Of a stretch of 64,000 nucleotides of DNA, positions 16,771-25,750 are shown one piece after another. This stretch comes from Burkholderia sp. OK233 (GTDB lineage Bacteria > Pseudomonadota > Gammaproteobacteria > Burkholderiales > Burkholderiaceae). The stretch's first letter is position 1. Every line of letters begins with the position of its first letter. Both the position numbers and the translations under genes were made by a program. The DNA lies in assembly GCF_900230185.1 (NCBI RefSeq), contig NZ_OCSR01000002.1, forward strand, positions 3,224,001-3,288,000, written 5' to 3'. Below the pieces are notes generated by a model. That model had not been told where the DNA came from and searched no databases. It worked only from the letters and a program-made list of their open reading frames with translations.

Positions 16771-17499
16771 ATGGCAGGCAAGGCGATGTTGGTGGTGAGC
16801 GCGCATAGCGCCGATTTCGTATGGCGGGCAGGTGGCGCAATCGCTCTGCACAAAAAAAACGGATACCGTACGAAGGTCGTGTGTCTTTCTTTCGGCGAGC
16901 GCGGAGAGTCGGCCAAACTCTGGCGCAAGGGCGAAATGACGATCGGGAAGGTCAAGGCGGCGCGCAGGGAGGAGGCCGGGCGGGCCGCGGACATCCTCGG
17001 TGCGGAAGTTGAATTTTTCGACCTCGGCGATTACCCATTGCGCGTGCCGGACGAGGCCCTGATGCGCCTCGTCGATGTGTACCGTGAACTGCAGCCGGCG
17101 TTCGTATTGAGCCATTCGCTGAAAGACCCGTACAACTTCGATCACCCGCTCGCCATGCACGTGGCGCAGGAAGCGCGGATCATCGCCCAGGCCGAAGGTC
17201 ACAATCCCGGGCAGAAGGTGGTCGGTGCGCCGCCCGTCTACGCGTTCGAACCGCATCAAACCGAACAATGCGAATGGATGCCCAATACGTTCCTCGATAT
17301 CACCGAGGTCTGGGACACCAAGCGCCGTGCGATCGAGTGCATGGCGGGCCAGGAGCACCTGTGGGAGTACTACACGCGCGTCGCCCTGCAACGTGGCGTA
17401 CAGGCCAAGCGCAATATCGGCATCACCGCCACGCGCGATATTCAATACGCGGAAGGTTATCAACGCATCACACCGGCTGTCACGGGAGATCTGGCATGA
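16771..17499 (+). CDS. galB: 4-oxalomesaconate hydratase, PIG-L type (GalB)
   Basis: The 242-residue PIG-L-family protein opens with the zinc-binding motif AHSADF (His12, Asp15) and contains CLSFGERGESAKLW and HPLAMHVAQEA. In Pseudomonas putida the PIG-L-like GalB hydrates 4-oxalomesaconate to 4-carboxy-4-hydroxy-2-oxoadipate in gallate degradation. Here it is followed directly by galC and galD, which fixes the pathway. ATG 16771 is preferred to TTG 16750 because GG-rich sequence precedes it and the family starts here. Its TGA overlaps the galC start (ATGA). A general deacetylase function is unlikely in this context. Confidence 0.85.
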   Translation: MAGKAMLVVSAHSADFVWRAGGAIALHKKNGYRTKVVCLSFGERGESAKLWRKGEMTIGKVKAARREEAGRAADILGAEVEFFDLGDYPLRVPDEALMRLVDVYRELQPAFVLSHSLKDPYNFDHPLAMHVAQEARIIAQAEGHNPGQKVVGAPPVYAFEPHQTEQCEWMPNTFLDITEVWDTKRRAIECMAGQEHLWEYYTRVALQRGVQAKRNIGITATRDIQYAEGYQRITPAVTGDLA

Positions 17500-18191
17500 A
17501 GCGAGGCGTCGTGGTGACGACTATCCGCCGCGCCGATCCGCGCGACGTGGCCGTGCTGCAGCATGCGGGCGCCGCTACCGTTCACGAGGCGCAGAGCCGT
17601 CTCGGCCTGCTTGCGTCGTACATGCGGCCGATCTACTCGGGACCGGCCATCGCGGGTTCGGCGGTGACGGTGCTGGTGCCGCCGTCTGACAACTGGATGC
17701 TGCATGTCGCCGTCGAGCAATGCCGCGAGGGTGACGTTCTCGTGGTGGCACCGACTTCGCCCTGCGAGGACGGCTATTTCGGCGACCTGCTCGCGACCTC
17801 GCTCGCGGCGCGCGGCGTGCGCGGATTGATCATCGACGCGGGATGTCGCGACGTCGCCTCGCTCAGGGAAATGAAATTTCCGGTCTGGTCGAAGGCCGTG
17901 TCGGCCCAAGGCACGGTCAAGGAAACACTTGGTTCGGTGAACATTCCGGTGGTATGCGCGCAGCAGATCGTGAATCCTGGCGATGTCATCGTTGCGGACG
18001 ATGACGGCGTGGTCGTCGTGCCGCTCGATACCGTCGCGAGTGTCGCGCAGGCGTCGCAAGCACGCATGGCGAAAGAAGAGAAGACGCGTGCTGTGCTGGT
18101 CGGCGGCACGCTGGGACTCGACTACTACGCGATGCGCGAGAAGCTCGTTCAGAAAGGCCTGCGCTACGTCGCCTCGGCCGAAGATATTTGA
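17496..18191 (+). CDS. galC: 4-carboxy-4-hydroxy-2-oxoadipate aldolase (GalC/LigK type)
   Basis: The 231-residue protein belongs to the RraA-like class II aldolase family. It has GLIIDAGCRDVASLREMKFP, with the Asp and Arg of the active site, and VNPGDVIVADDDGVVVVPL. It cleaves 4-carboxy-4-hydroxy-2-oxoadipate to pyruvate and oxaloacetate, the last step of gallate or protocatechuate 4,5-cleavage. ATG 17496 overlaps the galB stop, so the two are translationally coupled, and galD begins 15 bases downstream. It may also act on related 4-hydroxy-4-methyl-2-oxoglutarate. Confidence 0.9.
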   Translation: MKRGVVVTTIRRADPRDVAVLQHAGAATVHEAQSRLGLLASYMRPIYSGPAIAGSAVTVLVPPSDNWMLHVAVEQCREGDVLVVAPTSPCEDGYFGDLLATSLAARGVRGLIIDAGCRDVASLREMKFPVWSKAVSAQGTVKETLGSVNIPVVCAQQIVNPGDVIVADDDGVVVVPLDTVASVAQASQARMAKEEKTRAVLVGGTLGLDYYAMREKLVQKGLRYVASAEDI

Positions 18192-18206
18192 CGGAGAGGC
18201 GAGGTC

Positions 18207-19307
18207 ATGCCCAGTCGCGCACAAACGCGTATTCCGTGCATGATGATGCGCGGCGGCACGTCGAAAGGCGCATTTTTCATGGCGTCGGATTTGCCGGCCG
18301 ATCCCGCTCTTCGGGATCGTGTTCTGCTTGCCTTGATGGGCTCGCCCGATCCGCGTCAGATCGACGGTATCGGCGGTGCGGATCCGTTGACGAGCAAGGT
18401 GGCGATCATCTCGCCCGCCACGCGCGAGGATGCCGACGTCGACTATCTGTTTGCACAAGTCGTCGTGAACGAGGCACGCGTCGACCTCGGACAGAACTGC
18501 GGGAACATTCTCGCGGGCGTCGGCCCGTTTGCGATCGAACGCGGTCTCGTGGATGCACGCGATGGCAGCACACGGGTCGCGATTCACATGCTCAACACCG
18601 GGCAGATCGCGGTGGCGACGGTGCGTACACCGGGGCGTCAGGTCACTTACGAAGGCGATGCCCGCATTGACGGCGTGCCAGGCGTCGCAGCGCCGATTCC
18701 GCTCGAGTTCAGGGACACGGCGGGTTCCACCTGCGGTACGCTGCTGCCTACGGGGCATCTCAAGGATGCGGTCGACGGTATCGACGTGACGTGCATCGAC
18801 AACGGCATGCCCCTCGTGCTGATGCGGGCGCGCGATCTGGATCGCACCGGCTACGAAACGCGCGAGCAACTCGACGCGGATGAAGAACTGAAAGCGCGCA
18901 TCGAAAGGATCCGGCTCGCCGTGGGACCGATGATGAATCTCGGCGACGTGAGCGCGCGCACGGTCCCGAAGATGTGTCTGGTGGCGGAGCCTCGCCAGGG
19001 CGGCACGATCAGTACGCGCAGCTTTATTCCGCATCGCTGCCACGCGTCGATCGGTGTACTCGGCGCGGTGAGCGTGGCCACGGCTGCGGTCCTGCCGGGT
19101 ACGGTCTGCGACGGCCTGGCCGATGTGGACGCTGACGGCGCGCGAAAACGCGTATCGGTTGAGCACCCGACAGGCGAGTTCACGGTGGAACTCGTTCTCG
19201 GCGGAAGCCCTGGCCAGCCTGAAGTGCTGAGCGCCGCGCTGTTGCGCACGGCGAGGTGGCTATTCGACGGAGCAGTCGGCATTCCTTCGGCAGTGTGGCA
19301 GGTATGA
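18207..19307 (+). CDS. galD: 4-oxalomesaconate tautomerase, PrpF family (GalD)
   Basis: The 366-residue protein is of the PrpF/diaminopimelate-epimerase fold. It opens with PCMMMRGGTSKGAFF, then NCGNILAGVGPFA and STCGTLLPTG. In P. putida GalD converts the keto form of 4-oxalomesaconate to the enol form used by GalB. GGAGAGGCGAGG lies ahead of ATG 18207, which follows galC by 15 bases. The gene is the last of the galBCD operon, followed by an AT-rich gap. PrpF-type aconitate isomerase is the main alternative, made unlikely by its neighbours. Confidence 0.88.
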   Translation: MPSRAQTRIPCMMMRGGTSKGAFFMASDLPADPALRDRVLLALMGSPDPRQIDGIGGADPLTSKVAIISPATREDADVDYLFAQVVVNEARVDLGQNCGNILAGVGPFAIERGLVDARDGSTRVAIHMLNTGQIAVATVRTPGRQVTYEGDARIDGVPGVAAPIPLEFRDTAGSTCGTLLPTGHLKDAVDGIDVTCIDNGMPLVLMRARDLDRTGYETREQLDADEELKARIERIRLAVGPMMNLGDVSARTVPKMCLVAEPRQGGTISTRSFIPHRCHASIGVLGAVSVATAAVLPGTVCDGLADVDADGARKRVSVEHPTGEFTVELVLGGSPGQPEVLSAALLRTARWLFDGAVGIPSAVWQV

Positions 19308-19894
19308 ACATGAGCGGACTTCAGGCGAATCGCCTCCGCTGGTTTCAGCGCGGCTAGCGGTATTGCGGGTTGTGGAGTTCAGCCCGATAAATAAGTCAGA
19401 GGCCTCTGTGCTGATTGAAATTCTGGCTATTTTTAAAATTGATGCGCGTTGTAATAAATATTTCGCAATGTCGAGGTATGGGTGGTCTCCGCGATAAATT
19501 GCCGGTCTATAAATATAATATTCAAATATAAATAGACTCGATTAAATAAAAAATGAAACGATCGTGTTAATTAAGCCATCGATTCAAACATGGGCGCGTT
19601 GACCGGATCAACCCATTGGCCATGCCCGGCCAGCATCCACGGAGGCCGCAGCGGTGTTGGCGGGGGAGAAATACGCGGCCATGCGATGCGGAAGTATTCA
19701 ACAGACGAAACAGCCGCTTTGATAAAGTGCATCCCGCATATTGCATTTGAAAATTGAGCGGTTATGATGGCGTCTCCCAGATGCGATTTCTCGAACGATC
19801 GCTTTGTGGAGACGGCAGGAATATTTGCCGGGCATTCATGCTGGAGGGGGTAATTAATGCTTCCCGCGCAGATAGACTAAATCGAGGAGACGAT
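19308..19894. other. Gene-free, unusually AT-rich gap
   Basis: No convincing gene is present. From about 19380 to 19600 the sequence is far richer in A and T than its surroundings, with long runs of T/A steps, and then returns to normal composition. A perfect short palindrome AGGCGA-A-TCGCCT lies at 19323-19335 just after galD. The right end, from about 19840, should contain the promoter and ribosome site of the next small gene. The AT-rich core may be a regulatory or protein-binding region, or foreign DNA. Confidence 0.5.
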
Positions 19895-20092
19895 ATGCTG
19901 AGTCCCCATGAATTCGCTACCTTAATGCTCATCAAGAACGCGCCGGATCAGATCGAACTGGGCCGCGCCGAGCTCGAGGCTCTGCTCGAGCGACAACTCA
20001 TATCCCTGGAAAACCTCGCGTCAGGACGTTCACGTCCCCAGATCACAAGCGAAGGCGATTCCATTCTCAAGGCGGTTGCCCGGATGCGCTAG
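19895..20092 (+). CDS. Small conserved hypothetical protein
   Basis: A 65-residue acidic protein, starting MLSPHEFATLMLIKNAPDQI and containing LGRAELEALLERQLISLE. GAGGAGA eight bases upstream of ATG 19895 supports this start rather than a longer TTG frame. Helical content is predicted from the Leu/Glu pattern. I recall similar short proteins in Burkholderiaceae genomes but no function. It precedes the phasin gene on the same strand by about 100 bases. Confidence 0.65.
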   Translation: MLSPHEFATLMLIKNAPDQIELGRAELEALLERQLISLENLASGRSRPQITSEGDSILKAVARMR

Positions 20093-20195
20093 GCATCTGC
20101 GGCACCCACATCGATTTATTCACCATCACGATCCGCCGCGGCACACCCGTCCGATCGGGGCTTCGCACGCCGGACCGAATTTTGAGGAATTCACA

Positions 20196-20765
20196 ATGAC
20201 TCTATTGAGTCCCGAGCAGGTTGCTGCGCAGAAGGCCAACGTCGACGCGTTCTTCGGGGTGGCCGGAAAGATCTTTGAAGGCTTCGAAAAACTGGTCGCG
20301 CTAAACGTGCAGGCCGTCAAGGCCACGCTGGCCGAGACGCAGGAAAACATGGCGAAGGTGTCCGGCACGACGGAGCCGCCGCAATGGTTCGCGCTGCAAG
20401 CCGGTTTCAGTGGACCCTTCGCGGAAAAATCGCTGTCATACGGCAAGCAAGTGTTCGAGATCGCGTCGACCACTCAGGCTGAAGTTACGCAACTCGCACA
20501 GACGTACTATGAGCGGTATAACGATCGCGTGCAGGCACTCGTCGAAGAAGCGGCGAAGCATGCTCCCACCGGCTCCGAAGCAGCGATCGCCGCGTGGAAA
20601 TCCGCGATTGCCGCCACCACGACCCTGTACGAAACGCTGCAGAAAACGGGGCAACAGGCCGTGCAGTTTGCCGGGAGCAATCTTGATGTAGTCACAGCCA
20701 CGGCGTCAAAGGCCGTGCAAAGCAACGCTGAGAAGCCTCCCGTAGCCGCGGGCGCGAAGCGATAG
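20196..20765 (+). CDS. phaP: Phasin (polyhydroxyalkanoate granule protein)
   Basis: The 189-residue protein reads MTLLSPEQVAAQKANVDAFF, then KIFEGFEKLVALNVQAVKAT and TYYERYNDRVQALVEEAAKH. This is the helical, amphipathic pattern of the Burkholderia phasin 2 family, which coats PHA granules. TTGAGGAA precedes ATG 20196. An in-frame extension to 20076 is not phasin-like. A perfect hairpin CGGGCA-gcaa-TGCCCG lies nine bases after the stop (20774-20789) but has no T run. PHA storage genes are not adjacent, which is common for phasins. Confidence 0.92.
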   Translation: MTLLSPEQVAAQKANVDAFFGVAGKIFEGFEKLVALNVQAVKATLAETQENMAKVSGTTEPPQWFALQAGFSGPFAEKSLSYGKQVFEIASTTQAEVTQLAQTYYERYNDRVQALVEEAAKHAPTGSEAAIAAWKSAIAATTTLYETLQKTGQQAVQFAGSNLDVVTATASKAVQSNAEKPPVAAGAKR

Positions 20766-20825
20766 AACTGACGCGGGCAGCAATGCCCGTGGTGAGATCT
20801 TCGGCATATATGAAGGATTGCTTAA

Positions 20826-20854
20826 GGATGCTGGGATCATGAATTCCAGCATCC
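20826..20854. repeat. Perfect 9-base-pair inverted repeat (hairpin)
   Basis: GGATGCTGG at 20826-20834 is exactly complementary to CCAGCATCC at 20846-20854, with an 11-base loop. It lies between the phasin and a small membrane-protein gene. No T run follows on either strand, so it is not a standard intrinsic terminator. It could stabilise an mRNA end or be a protein-binding site. Confidence 0.55.
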
Positions 20855-20909
20855 AGTTCGTGGACTGAAGTGACTCCGATAGTTCGCTGGTTCTGCAATG
20901 GAGGTCGCG

Positions 20910-21068
20910 ATGAGTGAAGCAGTGGGAATCGTTATGGGTTCGTTCGTGCTGGCGATGGCGCCCGTGTTCGTCGCCGCTCATTATTACCGGGAGCAGATGC
21001 GTCGAAAGCGCCTTAGACATCTGGATCACCGCCACTACTGGCCGCACTGGAGCAAAGCCCGGCATTGA
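20910..21068 (+). CDS. Small single-pass membrane protein (52 aa)
   Basis: The frame encodes 52 residues: a hydrophobic N-terminal helix (GIVMGSFVLAMAPVFVAAHY) followed by a very basic, histidine- and tryptophan-rich tail (RRKRLRHLDHRHYWPHW). GGAGG lies seven bases before ATG 20910. The layout is that of a small inner-membrane protein with its positive tail in the cytoplasm. I recognise no family. A terminator-like hairpin with a T run lies about 105 bases downstream. Confidence 0.55.
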   Translation: MSEAVGIVMGSFVLAMAPVFVAAHYYREQMRRKRLRHLDHRHYWPHWSKARH

Positions 21069-21174
21069 GCTTCTGCGCTCGCCAGGCTGTTGTTGCCGTA
21101 CCCGGGGGCTGCTGCGTTCCAAGGCGCAGTAGGCGCCCTTGGATTCTGCTGGACCTCTCGACCAACAGAATTCT

Positions 21175-21208
21175 CCAAGCCAGGGCTTCACCGCCTTGGC
21201 TTTTTTTT
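21175..21208 (+). terminator. Intrinsic terminator
   Basis: AAGCCA (21177-21182) pairs with TGGCTT (21197-21202) across a GC-containing loop, followed by an uninterrupted run of eight T residues (21201-21208). It ends transcripts from the phasin and small membrane-protein region and insulates the following ABC binding-protein gene. Confidence 0.8.
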
Positions 21209-21343
21209 GCTCGTCTCTCATGGAAATCCCGTACGGATCCCCGGTCTCCGTGTAAGCCGAGAGAAGGATTCGGCCCCCTAGAATCGCCTCATCGATGCAG
21301 ACGGGCGGCATTCCGCCGCACCGGACAATAACGGAGACTATCG

Positions 21344-22357
21344 ATGACCCCTAGCTTTCGCACGCTGCGCCATATCGCCGTTGCTTCCGGCCTGCTGTTC
21401 AGTCTTGCGTCGCAGCACGCGACAGCCGCTGACGGCGAGAAGATCACGATCATGGTCGGCGGCATCACTAAGTTGATCTATTTGCCGGCGCGCCTGACCG
21501 AACAGCTCGGCTATTTTAAAGATGAAGGGCTCGATGTCGAGCTTCTGTCGCAGCCAGCGGGCGTTGACGCTGAAAACGAACTGCTGGCCGGCGCCGTTCA
21601 GGCCGTCGTCGGTTTCTACGACCATACGATCGATCTGCAAACCAAGGGCAAGGACGTCAAGGCGATCGTCGTGTTCGGGCAAGTGCCGGGCGAAGTCGAA
21701 ATGGTATCGACCAAAGCGGCCGAAACTGTCAAATCGATGGCGGACGTGAAGGGCAAGACGCTGGGCGTGACTGGCCTTGGTTCTTCGACCAGCTTCCTTA
21801 CGCAATACCTCGCTGGACAGCATGGCATCCAGTCCACGGAATACACGATGCTGCCGGTGGGCGCTGACGCCAGCTTCATCGCGGCGATCAAACAAGGCCG
21901 CATCGACGCAGGCATGACGACCGAGCCGACCGTCTCGGCATTGCAGAAGTCCGGCGACGCGAAGGTGCTTGTCGACATGCGCACGGTCGAAGGCACGAAG
22001 GCGGCGTTGGGCGGCACCTACCCGGCGTCGAGCCTCTATGTCCAGGCGGCATGGGCCGATTCCCACAAGGCGGAAGCAGCAAAGCTTGCGCACGCGTTCG
22101 TTCGCACGATGCAATTCATCCACACGCATAGCGCCGAAGAAATCGCAGCGAAGATGCCTGACGACTATCAGAAAGACAAACCGCTTTACGTGAGCGCGTT
22201 GAAAGCGTCGCTGCCCATGTTTACGAAGGACGGCAAGATGCCGGCCGACGGTCCCGAAACCGTGCTGAAGGTGCTGTCGGCGTTCAACCCGTCGGTCAAA
22301 GGCAAGCATATCGAGCTGGCGAAAACTTACACCAACGAGTTCACCGGTTCGAAATAA
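21344..22357 (+). CDS. ABC transporter periplasmic binding protein, NMT1/SsuA-TauA-like
   Basis: The 337-residue protein has a Sec signal (HIAVASGLLFSLASQHATAA) and the NMT1/THI5-like binding fold (ITKLIYLPARLTEQLGYFKD, DVELLSQPAGVDAENELLAG, GVTGLGSSTSFLTQYL). Relatives bind taurine, sulfonates, nitrate or aromatic carboxylates. No intact permease or ATPase gene is adjacent, so it either shares a distant transporter or has lost its partners. A degraded reading frame just downstream may be the relic of an ATPase. The substrate is unknown. Nearby porin and chemoreceptor genes make an aromatic solute plausible. Confidence 0.85.
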   Translation: MTPSFRTLRHIAVASGLLFSLASQHATAADGEKITIMVGGITKLIYLPARLTEQLGYFKDEGLDVELLSQPAGVDAENELLAGAVQAVVGFYDHTIDLQTKGKDVKAIVVFGQVPGEVEMVSTKAAETVKSMADVKGKTLGVTGLGSSTSFLTQYLAGQHGIQSTEYTMLPVGADASFIAAIKQGRIDAGMTTEPTVSALQKSGDAKVLVDMRTVEGTKAALGGTYPASSLYVQAAWADSHKAEAAKLAHAFVRTMQFIHTHSAEEIAAKMPDDYQKDKPLYVSALKASLPMFTKDGKMPADGPETVLKVLSAFNPSVKGKHIELAKTYTNEFTGSK

Positions 22358-22458
22358 GCCGGCGCTTGCCGGTCGCTGTCGCCTGTTTGTTGCAGCGCGA
22401 TATCGTTGTGCTGCCGGCGCCGCCTTCGCGGCGCCGGCGACTTGCACGGATTTACCTG

Positions 22459-22590
22459 ATGAATCACGTTGTTTCCAAAGACGCTCCGGTGATCGAGTTC
22501 GACGCCGGTGGCGTGCCGCTTTATTTCTCCGAACGGCCTGCGACGCTGAAGAGGGTCGGCACCACACTGTGCAGCATCGATGCCGCGTAG
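22459..22590 (+). pseudogene. Possible degraded start of an ABC ATPase gene
   Basis: A 43-residue frame (MNHVVSKDAPVIEFDAGGVP, ending TTLCSIDAA) follows the binding-protein gene. The VIEFD opening resembles the first strand of TauB/SsuB-type ABC ATPases, but Walker motifs are absent and the frame ends quickly. It may be a truncated and decayed ATPase gene or chance. No other gene is visible between 22358 and 22781. Confidence 0.3.
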
Positions 22591-22781
22591 CGAACGCCGA
22601 TTTTGCGACGTATATCGGTGAATTCACTTAGTTGTGCAGCTGATACGGGAAAGCTGCGTGAAGGGTTGAGAAAACTAGGATTGCGCTCATCGGCAGTGGG
22701 GTCGCTGTCCGGATCTCTGGACGGCAGTCGCCGCAGTCGGCGAGAACGAAAATTTCAACGTTGTAATCAGAGGAGACGATC

Positions 22782-23909
22782 TTGAAGAAAAAGTATCTGG
22801 CTTTGGCCGTTACGGCAGGCGCCTTTGCCGCAACCGGTGCGCACGCACAGTCGAGCGTCCAGCTTTACGGCCTGATGGACCTGAGCTTTCCGACCTATCG
22901 GACGCACGCGGATGCGAACGGCAATCATGTCATTGGTATGGGCAACGACGGCGAACCGTGGTTCAGCGGCAGCCGCTGGGGCCTGAAGGGCGCGGAAGAC
23001 ATCGGTGGTGGAACGAAGATCATTTTCCGCCTTGAGAGCGAATTCGTTGTGGCCAACGGCCAGATGGAAGATCCGGGCCAGATCTTCGACCGTGACGCAT
23101 GGGTGGGCGTCGAGAACGACACGTTCGGCAAGATCACTGCAGGTTTCCAGAACACGATCGCGCGCGACGCATCGACGATCTATGGCGACCCGTATGGCTC
23201 GGCGCGCCTGACGACGGAAGAGGGCGGCTGGACCAATTCGAATAACTTCAAGCAGATGATTTTCTACGCGGCCAGCGCGACCGGCACACGCTATAACAAT
23301 GGCGTGGCATGGAAGAAACTGTTCAGCAATGGTATTTTCGCCAGCGCCGGCTACGCATTCGGCAACTCAACGAGTTTCGGTTCCAATTCCAACTACCAGG
23401 CAGCGCTCGGGTACAACGGCGGCGCGTTCGACGTGTCGGGCTTCTATAGCCATGTGAATCGCGTCGGCTTTACAAACCAGACGTTCTCAGTGGGCGGCAA
23501 CTACACGTTCGGCATTCTGCGCGCCAATGCGGGTTACTTCCGTTACCTGGGCAATCAGGGCGCGCTCGGCCAGCGTCAGGACAACGCCTGGACTGCGTCG
23601 CTCAAGCTGTCGCCGAAGGGGCCGTTCGACTACGAACTCGGCTATCAGCAGATGCGCGTGAAGAACGCCGCTTACAACGTGGACGGCGATATCCCGAACG
23701 CGAACATCGGCGCTTTCGACCCGACGTCAGGCCTTCACAACGGTTACAAGGAAACGCTGTACTGGTCGGCGTTCTATCACCTGTCGAAGCGCACTGAAGT
23801 GTATCTGGCCGGCGACTACATGAGGCTGCATGGCGGCTACACCGTCGGATCCACGTTCGGCTCGACCAACCAGCTCGAACTGACCACGGGCGTTCGCACG
23901 CGCTTCTGA
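22782..23909 (+). CDS. General porin (OmpC/Omp32-type trimeric porin)
   Basis: The 375-residue protein has a signal peptide ending AHAQ and the porin hallmarks SSVQLYGLMDLSF, SRWGLKGAEDIGGGTKIIF, FDRDAWVGVEND, and a terminal GVRTRF. It forms an outer-membrane channel. TTG 22782 is the start: AGAGGAGAC lies just before it and the next codons give the usual MKKK signal start. It sits between the orphan binding protein and a chemoreceptor, so it may serve the same solute. It ends at a strong terminator. Confidence 0.92.
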   Translation: MKKKYLALAVTAGAFAATGAHAQSSVQLYGLMDLSFPTYRTHADANGNHVIGMGNDGEPWFSGSRWGLKGAEDIGGGTKIIFRLESEFVVANGQMEDPGQIFDRDAWVGVENDTFGKITAGFQNTIARDASTIYGDPYGSARLTTEEGGWTNSNNFKQMIFYAASATGTRYNNGVAWKKLFSNGIFASAGYAFGNSTSFGSNSNYQAALGYNGGAFDVSGFYSHVNRVGFTNQTFSVGGNYTFGILRANAGYFRYLGNQGALGQRQDNAWTASLKLSPKGPFDYELGYQQMRVKNAAYNVDGDIPNANIGAFDPTSGLHNGYKETLYWSAFYHLSKRTEVYLAGDYMRLHGGYTVGSTFGSTNQLELTTGVRTRF

Positions 23910-23956
23910 TCCAGGAATCAGATTCGCTCTGAACCGTTCATCGATGTGCTCCTACT

Positions 23957-23992
23957 AGCGGCGGCGGACTTATCCGCCCGCCGCTTTTTTTT
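23957..23992 (+). terminator. Intrinsic terminator after porin
   Basis: AGCGGCGGCGGA pairs with TCCGCCCGCCGCT with one bulged base, followed by a run of eight T residues (23985-23992). It lies 47 bases after the porin stop. Confidence 0.9.
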
Positions 23993-24018
23993 GGTTCGCC
24001 GGGTCGAGGAAGACAGCC

Positions 24019-25638
24019 ATGTTCAGAAATATCACTATCCGGACCGCTCTGGCCATCACGATTGCCGGCTACACGGCCGCGTTGATGCTTGTGATCGCAA
24101 CGTCGATTGCGGGCCTGGAAACGGCCAACACGGCGCTCGACAGGATGTACAGCGAAGAGACGGCTGCGCTGCGACACCTTGGCGCCAGCAGCGAAGCGCT
24201 TCTGCAAGTGCGGGTCGATCTCGGTGCGTACGAACAACTCGTCGCGCAGGGAAAGCCAACCGATGCGGTGCTCGCGCGAGTGCATGCCGAGCAGACGGCT
24301 AGTAATCGCGAGCTGGCGGCCTATGCCGAGCAACCGCCGTCGAATGAGGCTGAAAGGAAGCTCACCGATGCGCTGCGCGCGAAGCGCGAGCTATTGATGA
24401 AACAGGCGCTTGCCCCTGAAATCGCGGCGCTCGACCAGAACGATTTCATGTCGTTCCGGACGACGCAACGGCAGGCGCCCGACACGCTGTTTGGTGACTA
24501 CCGGAACGCCGTGCGCGCGCTCGAGGATTTTCAGGCAGAGCAGCAAAAAGCACGCTTTGCATCGGCGCAACAGCATTTTCATATGCTGCTCTGGCTGTTC
24601 GGCGCGATCGGGTCCGCCGCAATGATCCTCGGCCTCTTCGCGCGATCCGCGTTGACGAATTCGATCGTGCGGCCTATCGATGCCGCTATTCGTCATTTCG
24701 AGCGCATTGCTGCGGGTGATCTGGCGAGTGAGATCGCAACGCTGCGCGTCAACGAAATGGGCCGCTTGATGACCGCACTCGGCCGGATGCAGGCGGGGCT
24801 CGTTGCTGCCGTGAGTCAGGTGCGCGAGGGAACGGCGGCGATCACGCATGGTGTGGGCGAGATCGCGAGCGGCAATGCCGACCTGTCGACGCGTACAGAG
24901 CAGCAGGCGGCGACCCTCGAGCAGACTGCATCGAGCATGGAAGAATTGACGGCGACGGTCCGGCAAAATGCCGACAACGCACGGCAGGCCAGTGCGCTCG
25001 CGGAAAACGCGTCGGAGATCGCGGCACGCGGCGGCGACGTTGTGGGCCAGGTTGTCGATCTGATCGCGGACATGTCGTCGAGTTCAAAGCGGATCGTCGA
25101 TATCATCGGCGCGATCGAGGGCATCGCGTTCCAGACCAACATACTCGCCTTGAATGCGGCCGTCGAAGCGGCACGTGCCGGCGAAGAGGGCCGCGGATTC
25201 GCGGTGGTCGCGGGCGAAGTGCGCGCGCTCGCGCAACGTTCGGCTGCTGCTGCGAAGGAGATCAGGGAGCTGATCGGCGATTCGGTTGCGAAGGTAAGGA
25301 ACGGCGCCGAACTGGCGACTCGCGCCGGCGAGACAATGGCCGAAATCGTCACGGCGGCCCGCAACGTGACCGGCATCGTCAGCGAGATCAGCGCAGCCTC
25401 TGAAGGGCAGTCGCGCGGTATTGATCAGATCAATACCGCGATGACGCAGATGGACAATGCGACTCAACAGAACGCCGCGCTAGTCGAGCAAGCCGCAGCG
25501 GCTGCGGCGTCGCTGGAAGATCAGACGCGCGCGCTCGTTGATGCGGTGGCAGTGTTCAGGCTGCGTGAAACGGACAAACTGTCCGCCCCCGCAATCCAGC
25601 GGACAGAACTGGACCCAGCTTGCACGGTTTTCGCATGA
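24019..25638 (+). CDS. Methyl-accepting chemotaxis protein (Tar-type)
   Basis: The 539-residue transducer has an N-terminal membrane helix (TALAITIAGYTAALMLVIAT) and a periplasmic four-helix-bundle ligand domain (about 35-185). A second membrane helix (LLWLFGAIGSAAMILGLF) leads to a HAMP domain, and the signalling hairpin is EGIAFQTNILALNAAVEAAR with GRGFAVVAGEVRALA. The ligand cannot be read from sequence. Its position beside a porin, a binding protein and the gallate genes hints at an aromatic acid attractant. ATG 24019 follows the porin terminator closely, so it has its own short promoter region or depends on read-through. Confidence 0.93.
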   Translation: MFRNITIRTALAITIAGYTAALMLVIATSIAGLETANTALDRMYSEETAALRHLGASSEALLQVRVDLGAYEQLVAQGKPTDAVLARVHAEQTASNRELAAYAEQPPSNEAERKLTDALRAKRELLMKQALAPEIAALDQNDFMSFRTTQRQAPDTLFGDYRNAVRALEDFQAEQQKARFASAQQHFHMLLWLFGAIGSAAMILGLFARSALTNSIVRPIDAAIRHFERIAAGDLASEIATLRVNEMGRLMTALGRMQAGLVAAVSQVREGTAAITHGVGEIASGNADLSTRTEQQAATLEQTASSMEELTATVRQNADNARQASALAENASEIAARGGDVVGQVVDLIADMSSSSKRIVDIIGAIEGIAFQTNILALNAAVEAARAGEEGRGFAVVAGEVRALAQRSAAAAKEIRELIGDSVAKVRNGAELATRAGETMAEIVTAARNVTGIVSEISAASEGQSRGIDQINTAMTQMDNATQQNAALVEQAAAAAASLEDQTRALVDAVAVFRLRETDKLSAPAIQRTELDPACTVFA

Positions 25639-25750
25639 CGCCGCTCGCCGCAGGCCAGCTCCATGACGGTCGAGCCGGTCCAGGTGCAACCTGCCACGCC
25701 GATTGGAGGTCCAAGAAGTAGCGTATGCGGCAGATGCGAGGAGGTGTGCG

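Noticed and set aside
17460..19166. 568-codon minus-strand open frame opposite galC and galD
   Set aside because: Composition is arginine- and histidine-heavy without any motif, while the plus strand holds recognised pathway enzymes with ribosome sites and coupling.
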